Program-made: the position numbers and the translations under genes
Shown: positions 1 through 10,742 of the stretch, one piece after another
Position numbering within the stretch: the stretch's first letter is position 1
How the letters are laid out: every line of letters starts with the position of its first letter
Notes under the pieces: generated by a model
What the model saw: the letters and a program-made list of their open reading frames with translations, nothing else
Told to the model about the DNA's origin: nothing
Databases searched by the model: none
Origin: Agarivorans sp. TSD2052
GTDB lineage: Bacteria > Pseudomonadota > Gammaproteobacteria > Enterobacterales > Celerinatantimonadaceae
Length of the DNA stretch: 64,000 nt
NCBI RefSeq assembly: GCF_023238625.1
Contig: NZ_CP096670.1
Location: 2,159,501-2,223,500 of the forward strand
Direction of reading: 5' to 3'

Positions 1-497
1 CATAAATGGCGCAAGCTTGGCTCGTTAACCAAATAGTTGTTCCAGTAGGTATGTATGGCTTGGGTTTTTGCACTGAGAATCGCGTTTAGGCTGTTTGTTA
101 ATGCGGGGCTGATTGCTTGGTTTTGCAAGCAGTGCTGCAAGCTTAGGATTATTTGGTTATGCCAAAGCAGTTGCCTATCGGCACTGGCATGTTTACCTAA
201 GCTGGAATTTTTCTCAAAAACCAGCTGGTCTAAGCCACATTGGCGTAAGCCCATGGTGTCGATGAGCGATAAGCTTACCGCTGGCTCAGCTAATTGGTAA
301 TCTCGCCAAGCAAAGTTTACTAGGGCATCTAAACGGGAGGGCGGCGTAATATTTATGGCAAGCACGCGGTTAAGTCGTGCAACGTAGGTGTTAAACAGCT
401 TATCACTGCGAGGAGTAGACCAATTGATGACAAAGTAAATGCTAGCAGCCAGCGTTAAACCGGCAACTAGCAGGCTAGTAAGGTTCGGCAGCTTCAT
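1..497 (-). CDS. DUF3080 family protein, C-terminus cut by window edge
   Basis: The reading frame is open from an ATG at 497 to the left edge, giving about 165 residues with no stop. It starts MKLPNLTSLLVAGLTLAA, a hydrophobic segment that is probably a signal peptide or membrane anchor. Further in are the stretches CGLDQLV and EKNSSLGK, which I recognise as the conserved core of DUF3080, a family of exported proteins of unknown function in Vibrio, Shewanella and relatives. The start overlaps the norM stop by 4 nt (ATGA), which suggests translational coupling. Frames read on the plus strand here have no recognisable product. The family call rests on memory of the motif, so it is likely but not certain. 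Confidence 0.68.
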   Translation of the reverse strand, partial: MKLPNLTSLLVAGLTLAASIYFVINWSTPRSDKLFNTYVARLNRVLAINITPPSRLDALVNFAWRDYQLAEPAVSLSLIDTMGLRQCGLDQLVFEKNSSLGKHASADRQLLWHNQIILSLQHCLQNQAISPALTNSLNAILSAKTQAIHTYWNNYLVNEPSLRHL

Positions 498-1891
498 GCT
501 TGCTTATTAATTAAATGCAGCTTATCTGGGTTATTGCTTGCCCATACTAAGCGCCAAAATAAACCAACTGCACAGGCGCTTAAAGCTAATACAATAGCAA
601 TCCAAAAGCCTTGAACCCCCATGGGTTCAGCTGTGAGAGTGTCTGTAAACGTAAGCAGCGACCCAACCCCTAAGCCAATAGGCCAAAAACTAATCAAGGT
701 AACGATTAGAATAAACCGAGTGTCTTGGTAACCACGTAAAGCACCGGCACAACACACCTGCAAAGAATCAGACAGCTGATAGGTGGCCGCGAGCAAAAAC
801 AACGGCGCGGCAATGGCGGCTACAGTGGCATTTTCGGTATACCAAGCAATAATGTTGTGACGGAACAAGATGGTGGCACTTGCGATAAACAAGGTGGCGA
901 TGATCGACAATATTAAGCCGCTATAGGCACTAATTTGCGCTTTATCATGTGATTTCTCTCCCATGTAGTTACCTACTCGAATAGTCAGTGCTATCCCAAT
1001 ACTCAAGGGCAACATAAATACCATTGAGGTAAAGTTAAGGGCGATTTGGTGCGCGGCTACAATGTCTGCGCCCAAGGGTGACAGCAATAGTGCTATCATC
1101 GAAAACAAGGTGACTTCGAAAAATATTGCGCCACCAATCGGCAAACCCAATTTAAAAATGCGCGATACAATCGACCAGTCGATACCGTTGTGCCTTTCAA
1201 ACAAGTTTAGTGGTTTAAGGGTATTGCTTCTTAGCGCATACACTAACATAGCAATCGCCATAAACCAGTTCACCATGGCAGTGGCTACGCCACAACCAGC
1301 ACCGCCTAGTTTGGGCAAGCCGAATAAACCATTAATGAAAATATAGTTAACCGGTATATTTATCGCTAAACCGATGATCCCAATGATCATGATGGCTTTA
1401 ATGTTCGAACAGGCCTCGTTGACCCCGCGCAGTACCTGGTACAACGCAAAGGCGGGCAAGCCAAAACTAACAAAATACAAGTATTGTTTGGTTAATCCCA
1501 CCAGTTGCGGTTCAACATCCATTAGATTAAAAACCTTAGGTGCAAACCATAAGATCACCCACGCTAAGGCGGCTAAAACCATGGATATGATCAACGCTTG
1601 GCGGAAGATAATGCCACCCTTGTGGGCTTGGCGCGCACCTATTTGAAACGCCACCAAAGGTGTTACTGCCATCAAAATACCTTGAAGTAACAAGATTATT
1701 GGGTTAAAAAAACTAGCCGCTACGGCCACTGCGGCTAAATCGGTTGGGCTAACCGAACCCGCCATTATGGTATCGACAAAACTCATGCCGGTAATGGTAA
1801 GTTGTGCCACTACAATCGGGCCTGCCAATCTCAGTATGGCAAAGCATTCTTTTGAAAAACGTTGTTTAAAACCCAGGAAAAAAGACTTCAT
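494..1891 (-). CDS. norM: MATE family multidrug efflux pump NorM
   Basis: Inner-membrane antiporter that exports cationic drugs in exchange for Na+ or H+. The protein has about 465 residues and about 12 hydrophobic segments in two related halves, the length and layout of MATE transporters. The first helix contains LAGPIVVAQLTITGMSFVDT, typical of the NorM/MdtK branch. I chose the ATG at 1891; a GTG two codons upstream (1897) is also in frame. The ATG shares CATG with the ATG of divergent ribE, so the two coding regions begin on top of each other. The stop overlaps the DUF3080 start by 4 nt. MdtK lies next to riboflavin synthase in E. coli too, so the pairing is old. Confidence 0.93.
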   Translation of the reverse strand: MKSFFLGFKQRFSKECFAILRLAGPIVVAQLTITGMSFVDTIMAGSVSPTDLAAVAVAASFFNPIILLLQGILMAVTPLVAFQIGARQAHKGGIIFRQALIISMVLAALAWVILWFAPKVFNLMDVEPQLVGLTKQYLYFVSFGLPAFALYQVLRGVNEACSNIKAIMIIGIIGLAINIPVNYIFINGLFGLPKLGGAGCGVATAMVNWFMAIAMLVYALRSNTLKPLNLFERHNGIDWSIVSRIFKLGLPIGGAIFFEVTLFSMIALLLSPLGADIVAAHQIALNFTSMVFMLPLSIGIALTIRVGNYMGEKSHDKAQISAYSGLILSIIATLFIASATILFRHNIIAWYTENATVAAIAAPLFLLAATYQLSDSLQVCCAGALRGYQDTRFILIVTLISFWPIGLGVGSLLTFTDTLTAEPMGVQGFWIAIVLALSACAVGLFWRLVWASNNPDKLHLINKQA

Positions 1892-2510
1892 GTTCACCGG
1901 AATAGTTCAAAGTAAAAGTAAAGTTATCAAAGTCAAAAGGGCACCAGGCTTAATGCAGCTCTGGGTTTATTTAACGGATACCGAAGGCTTAAACATAGGT
2001 GCTAGTGTTGCGATAAACGGGACGTGTTTAACCGCGGTAGACATTAGCGAGCAAGGTGTTCAATTCGACTTGATACAAGAGACCTTGAGTTTAACAAACT
2101 TAGACCTGATTAATGAAGGTGATTTTGTAAATATTGAACGCGCGGCTAAGGTGGGTGATGAGATTGGCGGTCATCTAGTCTCAGGGCATATTCATTGCAC
2201 TGCAACAATCGTTGAATTTTGCAGCAGTGAAAACAATTTAGCTATCCATCTATCGTTGCCAAGTCAGTGGCTAGAATATGTGGTTTATAAAGGTTTTATT
2301 TGTGTAGATGGAGCGAGTTTAACGGTGGGCGAGCTTAGTGAATCTGGATTTTGGTTACATATCATCCCAGAAACCCTCAGAGTCACTACCTTGGGTGACA
2401 AGCAAGTCAACGACCTTGTCAATATAGAGATAGACAGTGCGACTCAAACCGCCATTGATACCATTAAAAACTTGGCAAAAACGGGTGATCTTAAACGCTG
2501 GTTAAGCTAA
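1890..2510 (+). CDS. ribE: Riboflavin synthase alpha chain
   Basis: Catalyses dismutation of two 6,7-dimethyl-8-ribityllumazine molecules to riboflavin, the last step of riboflavin synthesis, in the cytosol. The product has 206 residues and begins MFTGIVQ, the near-invariant N-terminus of the family, which fixes the start at 1890 although the frame is open further upstream inside norM. Two lumazine-binding repeats are visible: residues 1-95 with GASVAINGTCLTAV, and residues 96-200 with GHLVSGHIH and the related VDGASLTV. The start codon overlaps that of divergent norM, so the leader and promoter must lie within norM. The stop overlaps the CPXCG gene by 4 nt, tail to tail. I see no FMN riboswitch. 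Confidence 0.95.
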   Translation: MFTGIVQSKSKVIKVKRAPGLMQLWVYLTDTEGLNIGASVAINGTCLTAVDISEQGVQFDLIQETLSLTNLDLINEGDFVNIERAAKVGDEIGGHLVSGHIHCTATIVEFCSSENNLAIHLSLPSQWLEYVVYKGFICVDGASLTVGELSESGFWLHIIPETLRVTTLGDKQVNDLVNIEIDSATQTAIDTIKNLAKTGDLKRWLS

Positions 2511-2710
2511 AAATACTGCTCGTCGTCGGCATCGACAAAGGCTGACACTTTGTCGTTGGCTTCGTCTACCTTTAAACGGCAATGAATAGGGTTGCAGCAA
2601 ACGCGGCAATCTTCGTAATAGTCTTGGTCGCCATTACTCGCGTCAATAATTAATGGTGTGTGGTGACCACAGCTAGGGCATGAGATCATTTTTTCGACAT
2701 AACTTTTCAT
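2507..2710 (-). CDS. CPXCG motif cysteine-rich zinc-ribbon protein
   Basis: A 67-residue protein with CPSCG near the N-terminus (residues 10-14) and a second pair in CRVCC, the four-cysteine pattern of the small CPXCG family (predicted zinc ribbon, role unknown). An acidic tail with DADDE is also typical. The ATG at 2710 is chosen because GGAG lies 8 nt upstream; the open frame runs on to about 2737 but without conservation or a better ribosome site. The gene converges on ribE and overlaps its stop by 4 nt, so neither gene has its own spacer terminator here. Confidence 0.85.
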   Translation of the reverse strand: MKSYVEKMISCPSCGHHTPLIIDASNGDQDYYEDCRVCCNPIHCRLKVDEANDKVSAFVDADDEQYF

Positions 2711-2836
2711 AACAACTACTCCAATATGCCCACCCATTAATTATGGTTCAATTTGCTCGCTACCACGAGTGTTAGCGCCAAAAAAACTTAAGCTATTGAA
2801 GTTATCTGTTCAGACCTTTAATATGCCCCTCTTTTT

Positions 2837-2894
2837 AGTGCAGTAAATTGCACTGCTTTATCGACTGAAACATGTGATGTTTAGTAGGCATCAC
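2837..2894 (+). promoter_or_regulatory. thrS leader: two hairpins, the second tRNA-anticodon-like
   Basis: Two hairpins precede thrS. The first pairs 2837-2842 (AGTGCA) with 2849-2854 (TGCACT) around a 6-nt loop. The second pairs 2874-2879 (GTGATG) with 2889-2894 (CATCAC). Adding the T2880-G2888 wobble pair leaves a 7-nt loop, UUAGUAG, at 2881-2887. This mimics an anticodon loop with U33, A37 and AGU in the anticodon position; tRNA-Thr anticodons end in GU. The AGU lies 32-34 nt before the ATG. In E. coli, ThrRS represses its own translation by binding a tRNA-like operator at nearly this distance. The structure is seen; the function is inferred. Confidence 0.55.
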
Positions 2895-2916
2895 CACTGT
2901 ATGTGTAAGGATAAAT

Positions 2917-4842
2917 ATGCCAGTTATTACTCTTCCTGACGGTAGCCAACGTCAATTCGAAAACCCTGTATCAACAATGGATATCGCCGCAGATATCGGC
3001 CCAGGCTTAGCAAAAGCTTGTATTGCTGGTCGTGTAAACGGCCAACGTGTTGATGCATGCGAAATCATTTCTGAGGACGCACAAGTCGCCATTATTACGG
3101 CGAAAGACGAAGATGGTATAGAAATCATTCGTCACTCTTGTGCACACTTATTAGGCCATGCAATTAAGCAAATGTGGCCTGACACAAAAATGGCTATCGG
3201 ACCTACCATTGATAACGGCTTTTATTACGATATCGATTTAGACCATTCATTAACTCAAGAAGACATCGATAATCTTGAGAAGAAGATGAAGGCATTGGCT
3301 AAAACCAATTACGACGTGATTAAGAAAACCGTTCCTCTAGCAGAAGCTAAAGCGGTATTTGAAGAGCGCCAAGAACCTTACAAACTAGAAATCATAGAAG
3401 GCATTGACCCAAGTGCAACGCCTGGTTTGTATCACCACGAAGAATACATCGACATGTGTCGTGGCCCACACGTACCTAACATGAAGTTTTGTCATCACTT
3501 TAAACTAATGAAAGTGGCAGGTGCCTACTGGCGCGGCGACAACAAAAACAAAATGTTACAACGGGTATATGGCACCGCTTGGGCAGATAAAAAGCAACTC
3601 GCTGCTTATTTAAAACGCCTTGAAGAAGCCGCTAAGCGCGACCACCGCAAAATTGGTAAGCAATTAGACCTTTACCACATGCAAGAAGAAGCACCAGGTA
3701 TGGTGTTCTGGCATGATTCTGGTTGGACAATCTTCCGTCAGTTAGAAAGCTACGTGCGTGAGCAGTTAACTAAGTACGAATACCAAGAAGTTAAAGCGCC
3801 ACAAATCATGGACCGCAGTCTGTGGGAAAAATCAGGACACTGGGATAAATACTCAGACGCGATGTTTACCACTCAATCTGAAAATCGCGAATATGCGGTT
3901 AAACCGATGAACTGTCCGGGCCACATTCAAATCTTTAACCAAGGTTTGAAGTCTTACCGTGACTTACCGTTACGTATGGCCGAGTTTGGTTCTTGTCACC
4001 GTAACGAACCATCGGGTTCTTTACATGGCTTAATGCGGGTACGTGGCTTCACTCAAGATGATGCACACATTTTCTGTACCGATAACCAGATTCAAGACGA
4101 AGTCGCCTCATGTATCGATATGGTGTATGAAACCTACAAAACTTTTGGCTTTGAAGAAATTGAAGTGAAATTGTCAACTCGCCCCGAACAGCGAGTAGGT
4201 GATGATGAAACTTGGGATAAATCTGAGAAAGCATTGGCAGACGCGTTAAGCTCTAAAGGTATTGAATTCTCCTACTTGCCAGGTGAAGGTGCCTTTTATG
4301 GACCTAAAATTGAGTTTACTTTACACGATTGTCTCGATCGCGCATGGCAATGTGGTACAGTACAGCTAGATTTTTCTATGCCGGGTCGTTTAGCCGCTTC
4401 ATTTGTTGGTGAAGACAACGAACGCCATGTGCCAGTGATGATTCACCGCGCAATTTTGGGTTCTTTAGAGCGCTTCATCGGTATTTTAACCGAAGAGTAC
4501 TCAGGCTTTTTCCCAACTTGGTTAGCACCAAGACAAGTCGTGGTTATGAATATTACTGACAAACAAGCTGATTTTGCCCATAAAGTTGTAAAAAAATTAA
4601 ATAAACAGGGTATTAGAGCCATTGCGGACTTGAGAAATGAGAAGATAGGCTTTAAAATCCGCGAACATACTCTAAAGCGTATTCCTTACTTACTCGTCGT
4701 CGGCGATAAAGAAGTCGACAGTAATGAGGTTGCGGTTAGAACTCGTAAGGGTGACGATCTTGGAAAATTTGCCGTAGACGACTTTGTCGAGCAAGTTAAG
4801 CAAGAGATTGCCAATCGTGACAATAATTGTATTGAGGTATAA
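2917..4842 (+). CDS. thrS: Threonine--tRNA ligase
   Basis: Charges tRNA-Thr with threonine, and edits mischarged Ser-tRNA-Thr. The 641-residue product matches E. coli ThrS in length. Domains in order: TGS domain (1-61, starting [17 protein letters not shown]), the N2 editing domain with [10 protein letters not shown] (about residue 73), then the class II catalytic core with MNCPGH, the motif 2 region [20 protein letters not shown], motif 3 near the end, and a C-terminal anticodon-binding domain (from about 535). Cys in MNCPGH and the downstream His are the usual zinc ligands. AAGG lies 6 nt before the ATG. It is the first gene of a translation operon, and infC begins directly after its stop. 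Confidence 0.98.
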   Translation: MPVITLPDGSQRQFENPVSTMDIAADIGPGLAKACIAGRVNGQRVDACEIISEDAQVAIITAKDEDGIEIIRHSCAHLLGHAIKQMWPDTKMAIGPTIDNGFYYDIDLDHSLTQEDIDNLEKKMKALAKTNYDVIKKTVPLAEAKAVFEERQEPYKLEIIEGIDPSATPGLYHHEEYIDMCRGPHVPNMKFCHHFKLMKVAGAYWRGDNKNKMLQRVYGTAWADKKQLAAYLKRLEEAAKRDHRKIGKQLDLYHMQEEAPGMVFWHDSGWTIFRQLESYVREQLTKYEYQEVKAPQIMDRSLWEKSGHWDKYSDAMFTTQSENREYAVKPMNCPGHIQIFNQGLKSYRDLPLRMAEFGSCHRNEPSGSLHGLMRVRGFTQDDAHIFCTDNQIQDEVASCIDMVYETYKTFGFEEIEVKLSTRPEQRVGDDETWDKSEKALADALSSKGIEFSYLPGEGAFYGPKIEFTLHDCLDRAWQCGTVQLDFSMPGRLAASFVGEDNERHVPVMIHRAILGSLERFIGILTEEYSGFFPTWLAPRQVVVMNITDKQADFAHKVVKKLNKQGIRAIADLRNEKIGFKIREHTLKRIPYLLVVGDKEVDSNEVAVRTRKGDDLGKFAVDDFVEQVKQEIANRDNNCIEV

Positions 4843-5388
4843 ATTATAAAAACCGGAAGACGTGGTCAGCAACAAGCTGCAAGAGCACATAAGATAAATG
4901 AAGAAATTCAAGCGCAAGAAGTACGCCTTACAGGCTTAGATGGCGAAGCCATTGGCATTGTTAGTTTGAATGAAGCGCTAAACATAGCTGGCGAATCTGG
5001 CGTTGATTTAGTTGAAATTAGTCCCAATGCTGAACCACCTGTTTGTCGGGTCATGGACTACGGTAAGTTCATTTACGAAAAGAGTAAATCTGTAAAAGAA
5101 CAGAAGAAGAAGCAAAAACAGATTCAGGTTAAGGAAATTAAATTCCGACCTGGAACTGACGAAGGCGACTATCAGGTAAAACTACGCAACCTGGTTCGTT
5201 TTCTAGAAGAGGGTAACAAAGCTAAAGTAACGCTGCGGTTCCGTGGTCGTGAAATGGCACACCAAAGCTTAGGCTTTGATCTACTAAACCGCATTAAAGG
5301 CGATTTAGCAGAAATAGCAGTTGTGGAAGCTTTTCCAAAAATGGAAGGTCGCCAAGCTGTGATGGTGTTAGGCCCTAAAAAGAAGTAA
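4843..5388 (+). CDS. infC: Translation initiation factor IF-3, ATT start codon
   Basis: IF-3 binds the 30S subunit, prevents 50S joining and checks the start codon and initiator tRNA. Reading from the ATT at 4843, which abuts the thrS stop, gives 181 residues starting (M)[19 protein letters not shown], in line with the usual 180-residue family. An ATG start at 4966 would lose the N-terminal domain including [15 protein letters not shown] at 4834-4838 serves as ribosome site. The rare ATT start is known in E. coli, where IF-3 discriminates against it and so limits its own synthesis; the same is expected here. The C-terminal domain has the conserved [14 protein letters not shown]. Confidence 0.97.
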   Translation: MIKTGRRGQQQAARAHKINEEIQAQEVRLTGLDGEAIGIVSLNEALNIAGESGVDLVEISPNAEPPVCRVMDYGKFIYEKSKSVKEQKKKQKQIQVKEIKFRPGTDEGDYQVKLRNLVRFLEEGNKAKVTLRFRGREMAHQSLGFDLLNRIKGDLAEIAVVEAFPKMEGRQAVMVLGPKKK

Positions 5389-5409
5389 CTGAGGCATCCA
5401 AGTAACGAG

Positions 5410-5440
5410 CAGCTTACTTTAACCAGTAAGCTGTTTTTGT
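5410..5440 (+). terminator. Attenuator-like hairpin between infC and rpmI
   Basis: A perfect 9-bp stem (5410-5418 CAGCTTACT with 5425-5433 AGTAAGCTG, 6-nt loop) is followed by TTTTTG. This is an intrinsic terminator shape placed inside the operon, 55 nt before rpmI. It may lower readthrough into rpmI-rplT or be the target of L20 feedback, which is known to act in this leader in other bacteria by varied structures. Confidence 0.6.
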
Positions 5441-5488
5441 TCGCCTTTAGTTATATGTTGTTAATCTCGCAATGCGGAGTGCATGTAA

Positions 5489-5686
5489 ATGCCAAAAATG
5501 AAATCAAACAAAGGTGCTGCGAAGCGCTTTAGAAAAACTGCTTCTGGTGGTTTTAAATACAAACAAGCTGGTCTTCGTCACATCCTGACTAAGCGCCGTA
5601 CTAAGGTAAAACGTCACCTTCGTCCGAAGGGAATGATTGCTGCATCTGATATTGCATCAATTGCTCGCATGTTACCGTACGCATAA
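5489..5686 (+). CDS. rpmI: 50S ribosomal protein L35
   Basis: A small basic protein of the large ribosomal subunit, 65 residues, the usual length. It begins [20 protein letters not shown], matching L35, and ends in the typical RMLPYA. A ribosome site (GGAG at 5476-5479) precedes the ATG. It lies 18 nt before rplT, and in proteobacteria the two are co-translated under L20 control. Confidence 0.97.
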   Translation: MPKMKSNKGAAKRFRKTASGGFKYKQAGLRHILTKRRTKVKRHLRPKGMIAASDIASIARMLPYA

Positions 5687-5692
5687 GTTTAG

Positions 5693-7216
<1,524 letters not shown>

Positions 7217-7228
7217 GGGTTAATTAAC

Positions 7229-9616
7229 ATGAAATTTAGTGAATCCTGGCTAAGAGAGTGGGTTAACCCAAGCATTTCACGCGACGAGTTAGCTGAGCAA
7301 ATTACCATGGCTGGCCTAGAGGTTGATGGTGTAGACGCGGTAGCTGATAGCTTCAATGGCGTAGTCATTGGCGAGGTTGTAGAATGCGCCCAGCACCCAG
7401 ATGCAGATAAACTTCGCGTCACCAAAATCAACGTAGGTGGCGATGAGCTGTTAGACATTGTTTGTGGTGCCCCTAACTGTAAACAAGGTTTAAAAGTAGC
7501 CGTAGCCACTGTCGGTGCGGTGTTGCCTGGTGACTTTAAAATTAAGAAAGCCAAACTTCGCGGCCAACCGTCCCACGGTATGTTATGTGCCTACAGCGAG
7601 TTAGGTATTAGCGATGAGTCTGACGGTATCATGGAGCTTCCTAGCGATGCGCCGATTGGTACTGACTTACGAGATTATCTGCAGTTAGATGACGTGAGCA
7701 TTGAAGTAGACCTAACGCCTAACCGTGCCGATTGTTTAAGCCTTCGCGGCTTAGCGCGTGAAGTGGGCGTATTAAATCAAATGGACGTAGCTGAGCCGCA
7801 ATGGCAAAACGCCGCGGTTACCATTGAGGATACCTTTAGCGTAAATGTTGAAGCCACCGAACAATGTCCTCGTTATTTAGGGCGGGTTATTAAAGGGGTA
7901 AACGTTAATGCCGCTACACCATTGTGGATGCAAGAACGCTTACGCCGCAGTGGTATTCGCTCTATTGATCCTGTGGTCGATGTGACTAACTACGTTCTTA
8001 TCGAACAAGGTCAACCGATGCATGCTTTTGATTTAGCCAAATTAACTGGCTCTATTGACGTGCGTTTAGCCAAAGACGGCGAAAAGTTGGTACTCCTTGA
8101 TGGTAACGAAGTTGAGCTTAAAGCTAACACCTTAGCTATTTGTGACCAAAGCGGTCCGATTGCTATGGCGGGTATTTTTGGTGGCCAACACACCGGTGTT
8201 AACCAAGATAGCCAAGACATCTTTTTAGAGTGTGCCTTTTTCAGCAAATTGGCGATTACCGGACGTGCTCGTCAATACGGTTTGCATACCGACTCTTCAC
8301 ACCGCTATGAGCGTGGCGTAGATTATCAATTGCAAAGCCAAGCCATTGAACGCGCTACTCAATTGTTAGTAGAGATTTGTGGTGGTGAAGTCGGCCCGGT
8401 TGTTGAAGCTGGCGACCAAAGCAAACTACCAGCAGCATCAAGCATCAAGCTTCGTCATGCTCGTTTAGAAAAGGTCGTTGGCTACTCGTTCACTCAAGAA
8501 CAAGTTACCGATATCTTAACGCGCTTAGGTATGCAAGTGAGCGAAACGGATGACGGTTGGCAGGCGGTTGCGCCAAGTTATCGTTTTGATATGGCCATCG
8601 AAGAAGACTTAATCGAAGAAGTTGCTCGTATCTATGGTTACAACAACATTCCTAATGTTTCGCCAACTGCATCATTAGTGATGAGCCAACACAAAGAAGT
8701 TGAGTTGCCAGCCACTAAGTTCCGACAGTTACTTTGCGCTAAAGGCTACCAAGAAGCGATTACTTATAGCTTTGTAGACCCTAAACGCCAACAGCTGTTA
8801 CACCCCAACGCAGAAGCGATGGTATTGCCACATCCTATTTCTATCGAGATGTCAGCCATGCGTTTAAGTTTATGGACCGGTTTGCTCGATACGGTTTCAT
8901 ATAACCAAAAACGCCAGCAGCCACGTGTACGGGTATTTGAATCTGGTTTACGTTTTGTACCGGACGCAAGTGCAGAAAATGGTGTGGAGCAAACGGCTAT
9001 GTTAGCCGGTGTGATTAGCGGTAATGCTAATCAAGAAGCCTGGAACTCTGCTGAACGTGAAGTAGACTTCTTTGATGTGAAGGGTGATGTAGAGGCGTTG
9101 TTACAACTTACTGCGCATGACCAACAGTTTAGTTTTGTTGCTGCAAGCAACCCCGCTTTGCACCCCGGTCAAGCTGCAGAAATCTTACTAAACGGTCAAT
9201 CAATTGGTTTTGTGGGAGCCTTGCATCCTCAACACCTAAAAGCCTTTGGCTTGAGCGGTAAAGTGTTTGTGTTCGAGTTAAAATTAAACGCCATTACCCA
9301 ACGCACATTACCGGATGCTAAACCCGTTTCTAAGTTTCCTGCTAACCGCCGAGACCTAGCATTATTAGTGTCTCAGCAGGTAAATGCAGCTGATTTAATA
9401 AATTGCATTAAGAAAGTTGGCGGAAATCAATTAGTTGGCGTAAACTTATTCGATGTATACAAAGGGAAAGGCATTGCAGACGATATGCAAAGCATTGCGA
9501 TTAGCTTAACGCTGCAAGAACAAAGCCGAACCCTTGAAGAAAAAGAGATTGCCGCTACAGTTGATAACATTGTAGAGGTGTTACGTTCAGAGTTTGACGC
9601 ATCCTTGAGGGACTAG
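7229..9616 (+). CDS. pheT: Phenylalanine--tRNA ligase beta subunit
   Basis: Large subunit of PheRS, needed for tRNA recognition and for hydrolysis of misformed Tyr-tRNA-Phe. It has 795 residues, as in E. coli. Visible domains: an EMAP-type tRNA-binding fold at about 40-148 ([18 protein letters not shown]), the B3/B4 editing domain with [19 protein letters not shown] just before it, the B5 domain near 400-475, the catalytic-like domain 480-690, and a C-terminal ferredoxin-fold anticodon-binding domain (about 700-795) that contains [12 protein letters not shown]. The stop is 2 nt before ihfA. Confidence 0.97.
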   Translation: MKFSESWLREWVNPSISRDELAEQITMAGLEVDGVDAVADSFNGVVIGEVVECAQHPDADKLRVTKINVGGDELLDIVCGAPNCKQGLKVAVATVGAVLPGDFKIKKAKLRGQPSHGMLCAYSELGISDESDGIMELPSDAPIGTDLRDYLQLDDVSIEVDLTPNRADCLSLRGLAREVGVLNQMDVAEPQWQNAAVTIEDTFSVNVEATEQCPRYLGRVIKGVNVNAATPLWMQERLRRSGIRSIDPVVDVTNYVLIEQGQPMHAFDLAKLTGSIDVRLAKDGEKLVLLDGNEVELKANTLAICDQSGPIAMAGIFGGQHTGVNQDSQDIFLECAFFSKLAITGRARQYGLHTDSSHRYERGVDYQLQSQAIERATQLLVEICGGEVGPVVEAGDQSKLPAASSIKLRHARLEKVVGYSFTQEQVTDILTRLGMQVSETDDGWQAVAPSYRFDMAIEEDLIEEVARIYGYNNIPNVSPTASLVMSQHKEVELPATKFRQLLCAKGYQEAITYSFVDPKRQQLLHPNAEAMVLPHPISIEMSAMRLSLWTGLLDTVSYNQKRQQPRVRVFESGLRFVPDASAENGVEQTAMLAGVISGNANQEAWNSAEREVDFFDVKGDVEALLQLTAHDQQFSFVAASNPALHPGQAAEILLNGQSIGFVGALHPQHLKAFGLSGKVFVFELKLNAITQRTLPDAKPVSKFPANRRDLALLVSQQVNAADLINCIKKVGGNQLVGVNLFDVYKGKGIADDMQSIAISLTLQEQSRTLEEKEIAATVDNIVEVLRSEFDASLRD

Positions 9617-9618
9617 TT

Positions 9619-9912
9619 ATGGCATTAACTAAAGCTGACCTGGCAGAAAATTTGTTTGAAAATTTAGGCTTCAGTAAACGTGAGTCTAAAGAAGTGGTAG
9701 AAGCTTTTTTTGAAGAAATTCGGGTTGCTTTGGAAAGTGGGGAACAAGTCAAAATTTCAGGTTTTGGGAATTTTGACCTAAGGGAGAAAAATCAACGCCC
9801 TGGTCGTAATCCAAAAACGGGTGAAGACATCCCCATCTCTGCGCGTCGAGTAGTCACCTTCCGTCCTGGGCAAAAGCTCAAGAGTAGGGTAGAGAACGCC
9901 GAACCAAAATAG
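9619..9912 (+). CDS. ihfA: Integration host factor alpha subunit
   Basis: With IHF-beta (not in this window) it forms a sequence-specific DNA-bending heterodimer. The 97-residue product has the HU/IHF fold: dimerising helices at the N-terminus ([20 protein letters not shown]) and the beta-arm with [20 protein letters not shown], whose proline intercalates into DNA. Location directly after pheT is the usual gammaproteobacterial arrangement. GAGGGACTAGTT before the ATG supplies the ribosome site. A bidirectional terminator follows. Confidence 0.97.
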   Translation: MALTKADLAENLFENLGFSKRESKEVVEAFFEEIRVALESGEQVKISGFGNFDLREKNQRPGRNPKTGEDIPISARRVVTFRPGQKLKSRVENAEPK

Positions 9913-9924
9913 TATTAATGTAAT

Positions 9925-9957
9925 AAAAAAAGGAAGCCAATTGGCTTCCTTTTTTAT
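9925..9957. terminator. Bidirectional terminator between ihfA and aapP
   Basis: A 22-nt perfect palindrome (9930-9951, AAGGAAGCCAA and its complement) is flanked by an A-run on the left and a T-run on the right. It can terminate both the thrS-ihfA transcript and the converging aapJQMP transcript. Confidence 0.88.
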
Positions 9958-9972
9958 ATCTGCTGTTTAATG

Positions 9973-10728
9973 TTAGTGGTTCAAAATTTGGCTTAAGAAC
10001 AGCTTTGTACGATCAGATTGAGGGTTTTCGAAAAACTCGACAGGTACATTTTCTTCAATGATTTCGCCTCTATCCATAAAGATCACACGGTCCGCGACTT
10101 GTTTTGCAAAACCCATTTCATGAGTAACACAAAGCATGGTCATACCTTCGTCGGCTAATTCAACCATAACATCTAGCACTTCTCTTACCATTTCTGGGTC
10201 TAGTGCTGAGGTTGGCTCGTCAAACAACATAATTGAAGGGTTCATACATAAGCTGCGTGCTATCGCCACACGCTGCTGTTGGCCGCCTGATAATTGCCCA
10301 GGATACTTGTCTGCTTGTTCTGGGATCTTTACCCGCTCTAAGTACTTCATCGCGGTGGCTTCTGCTTCCGCTTGAGGGAGTTTTTTAACCCAAATAGGGG
10401 CTAAACAGCAGTTTTGTAAAACCGTTAGGTGAGGAAACAGGTTAAAGTGCTGGAAACACATACCTACATCACTTCTTACCGTTTCAATGCTTTTAAGATC
10501 ACTGAGTAACTCGGTACCGTTTACGATGATGTCACCTTTTTGGTGTTCTTCTAAGCGGTTAATACAGCGAATCATTGTTGATTTTCCGGACCCTGAAGGG
10601 CCACAAATAACAATCTTTTCACCTTTGGTTACAGTGAGATCTAAATCTTTTAGTACGTGAAACTCACCGTACCATTTATTCATCCCTTTTAGTTGAATCA
10701 CTACTTCAGGGCTGTTTTGAGCTGTCAT
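9973..10728 (-). CDS. aapP: Amino-acid ABC transporter ATP-binding protein
   Basis: ATPase of a polar amino-acid importer. The 251-residue protein has Walker A (GPSGSGKST, about residue 43), Q-loop (QHFNLF), signature [15 protein letters not shown], Walker B with [12 protein letters not shown] and the switch His in VTHEMGFA. It ends the minus-strand operon aapJ-Q-M-P, 14 nt after aapM. The Aap name (general L-amino-acid permease of Rhizobium type) is preferred over GlnQ because two unusually long permeases accompany it. The true substrate range is not visible from sequence. Confidence 0.93.
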   Translation of the reverse strand: MTAQNSPEVVIQLKGMNKWYGEFHVLKDLDLTVTKGEKIVICGPSGSGKSTMIRCINRLEEHQKGDIIVNGTELLSDLKSIETVRSDVGMCFQHFNLFPHLTVLQNCCLAPIWVKKLPQAEAEATAMKYLERVKIPEQADKYPGQLSGGQQQRVAIARSLCMNPSIMLFDEPTSALDPEMVREVLDVMVELADEGMTMLCVTHEMGFAKQVADRVIFMDRGEIIEENVPVEFFENPQSDRTKLFLSQILNH

Positions 10729-10742
10729 ATTAAAATTCCTTA

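Noticed and set aside
55-300. 81-codon plus-strand frame at the left edge
   Set aside because: It lies opposite the DUF3080 gene, whose protein has family motifs; the plus-strand product has none.
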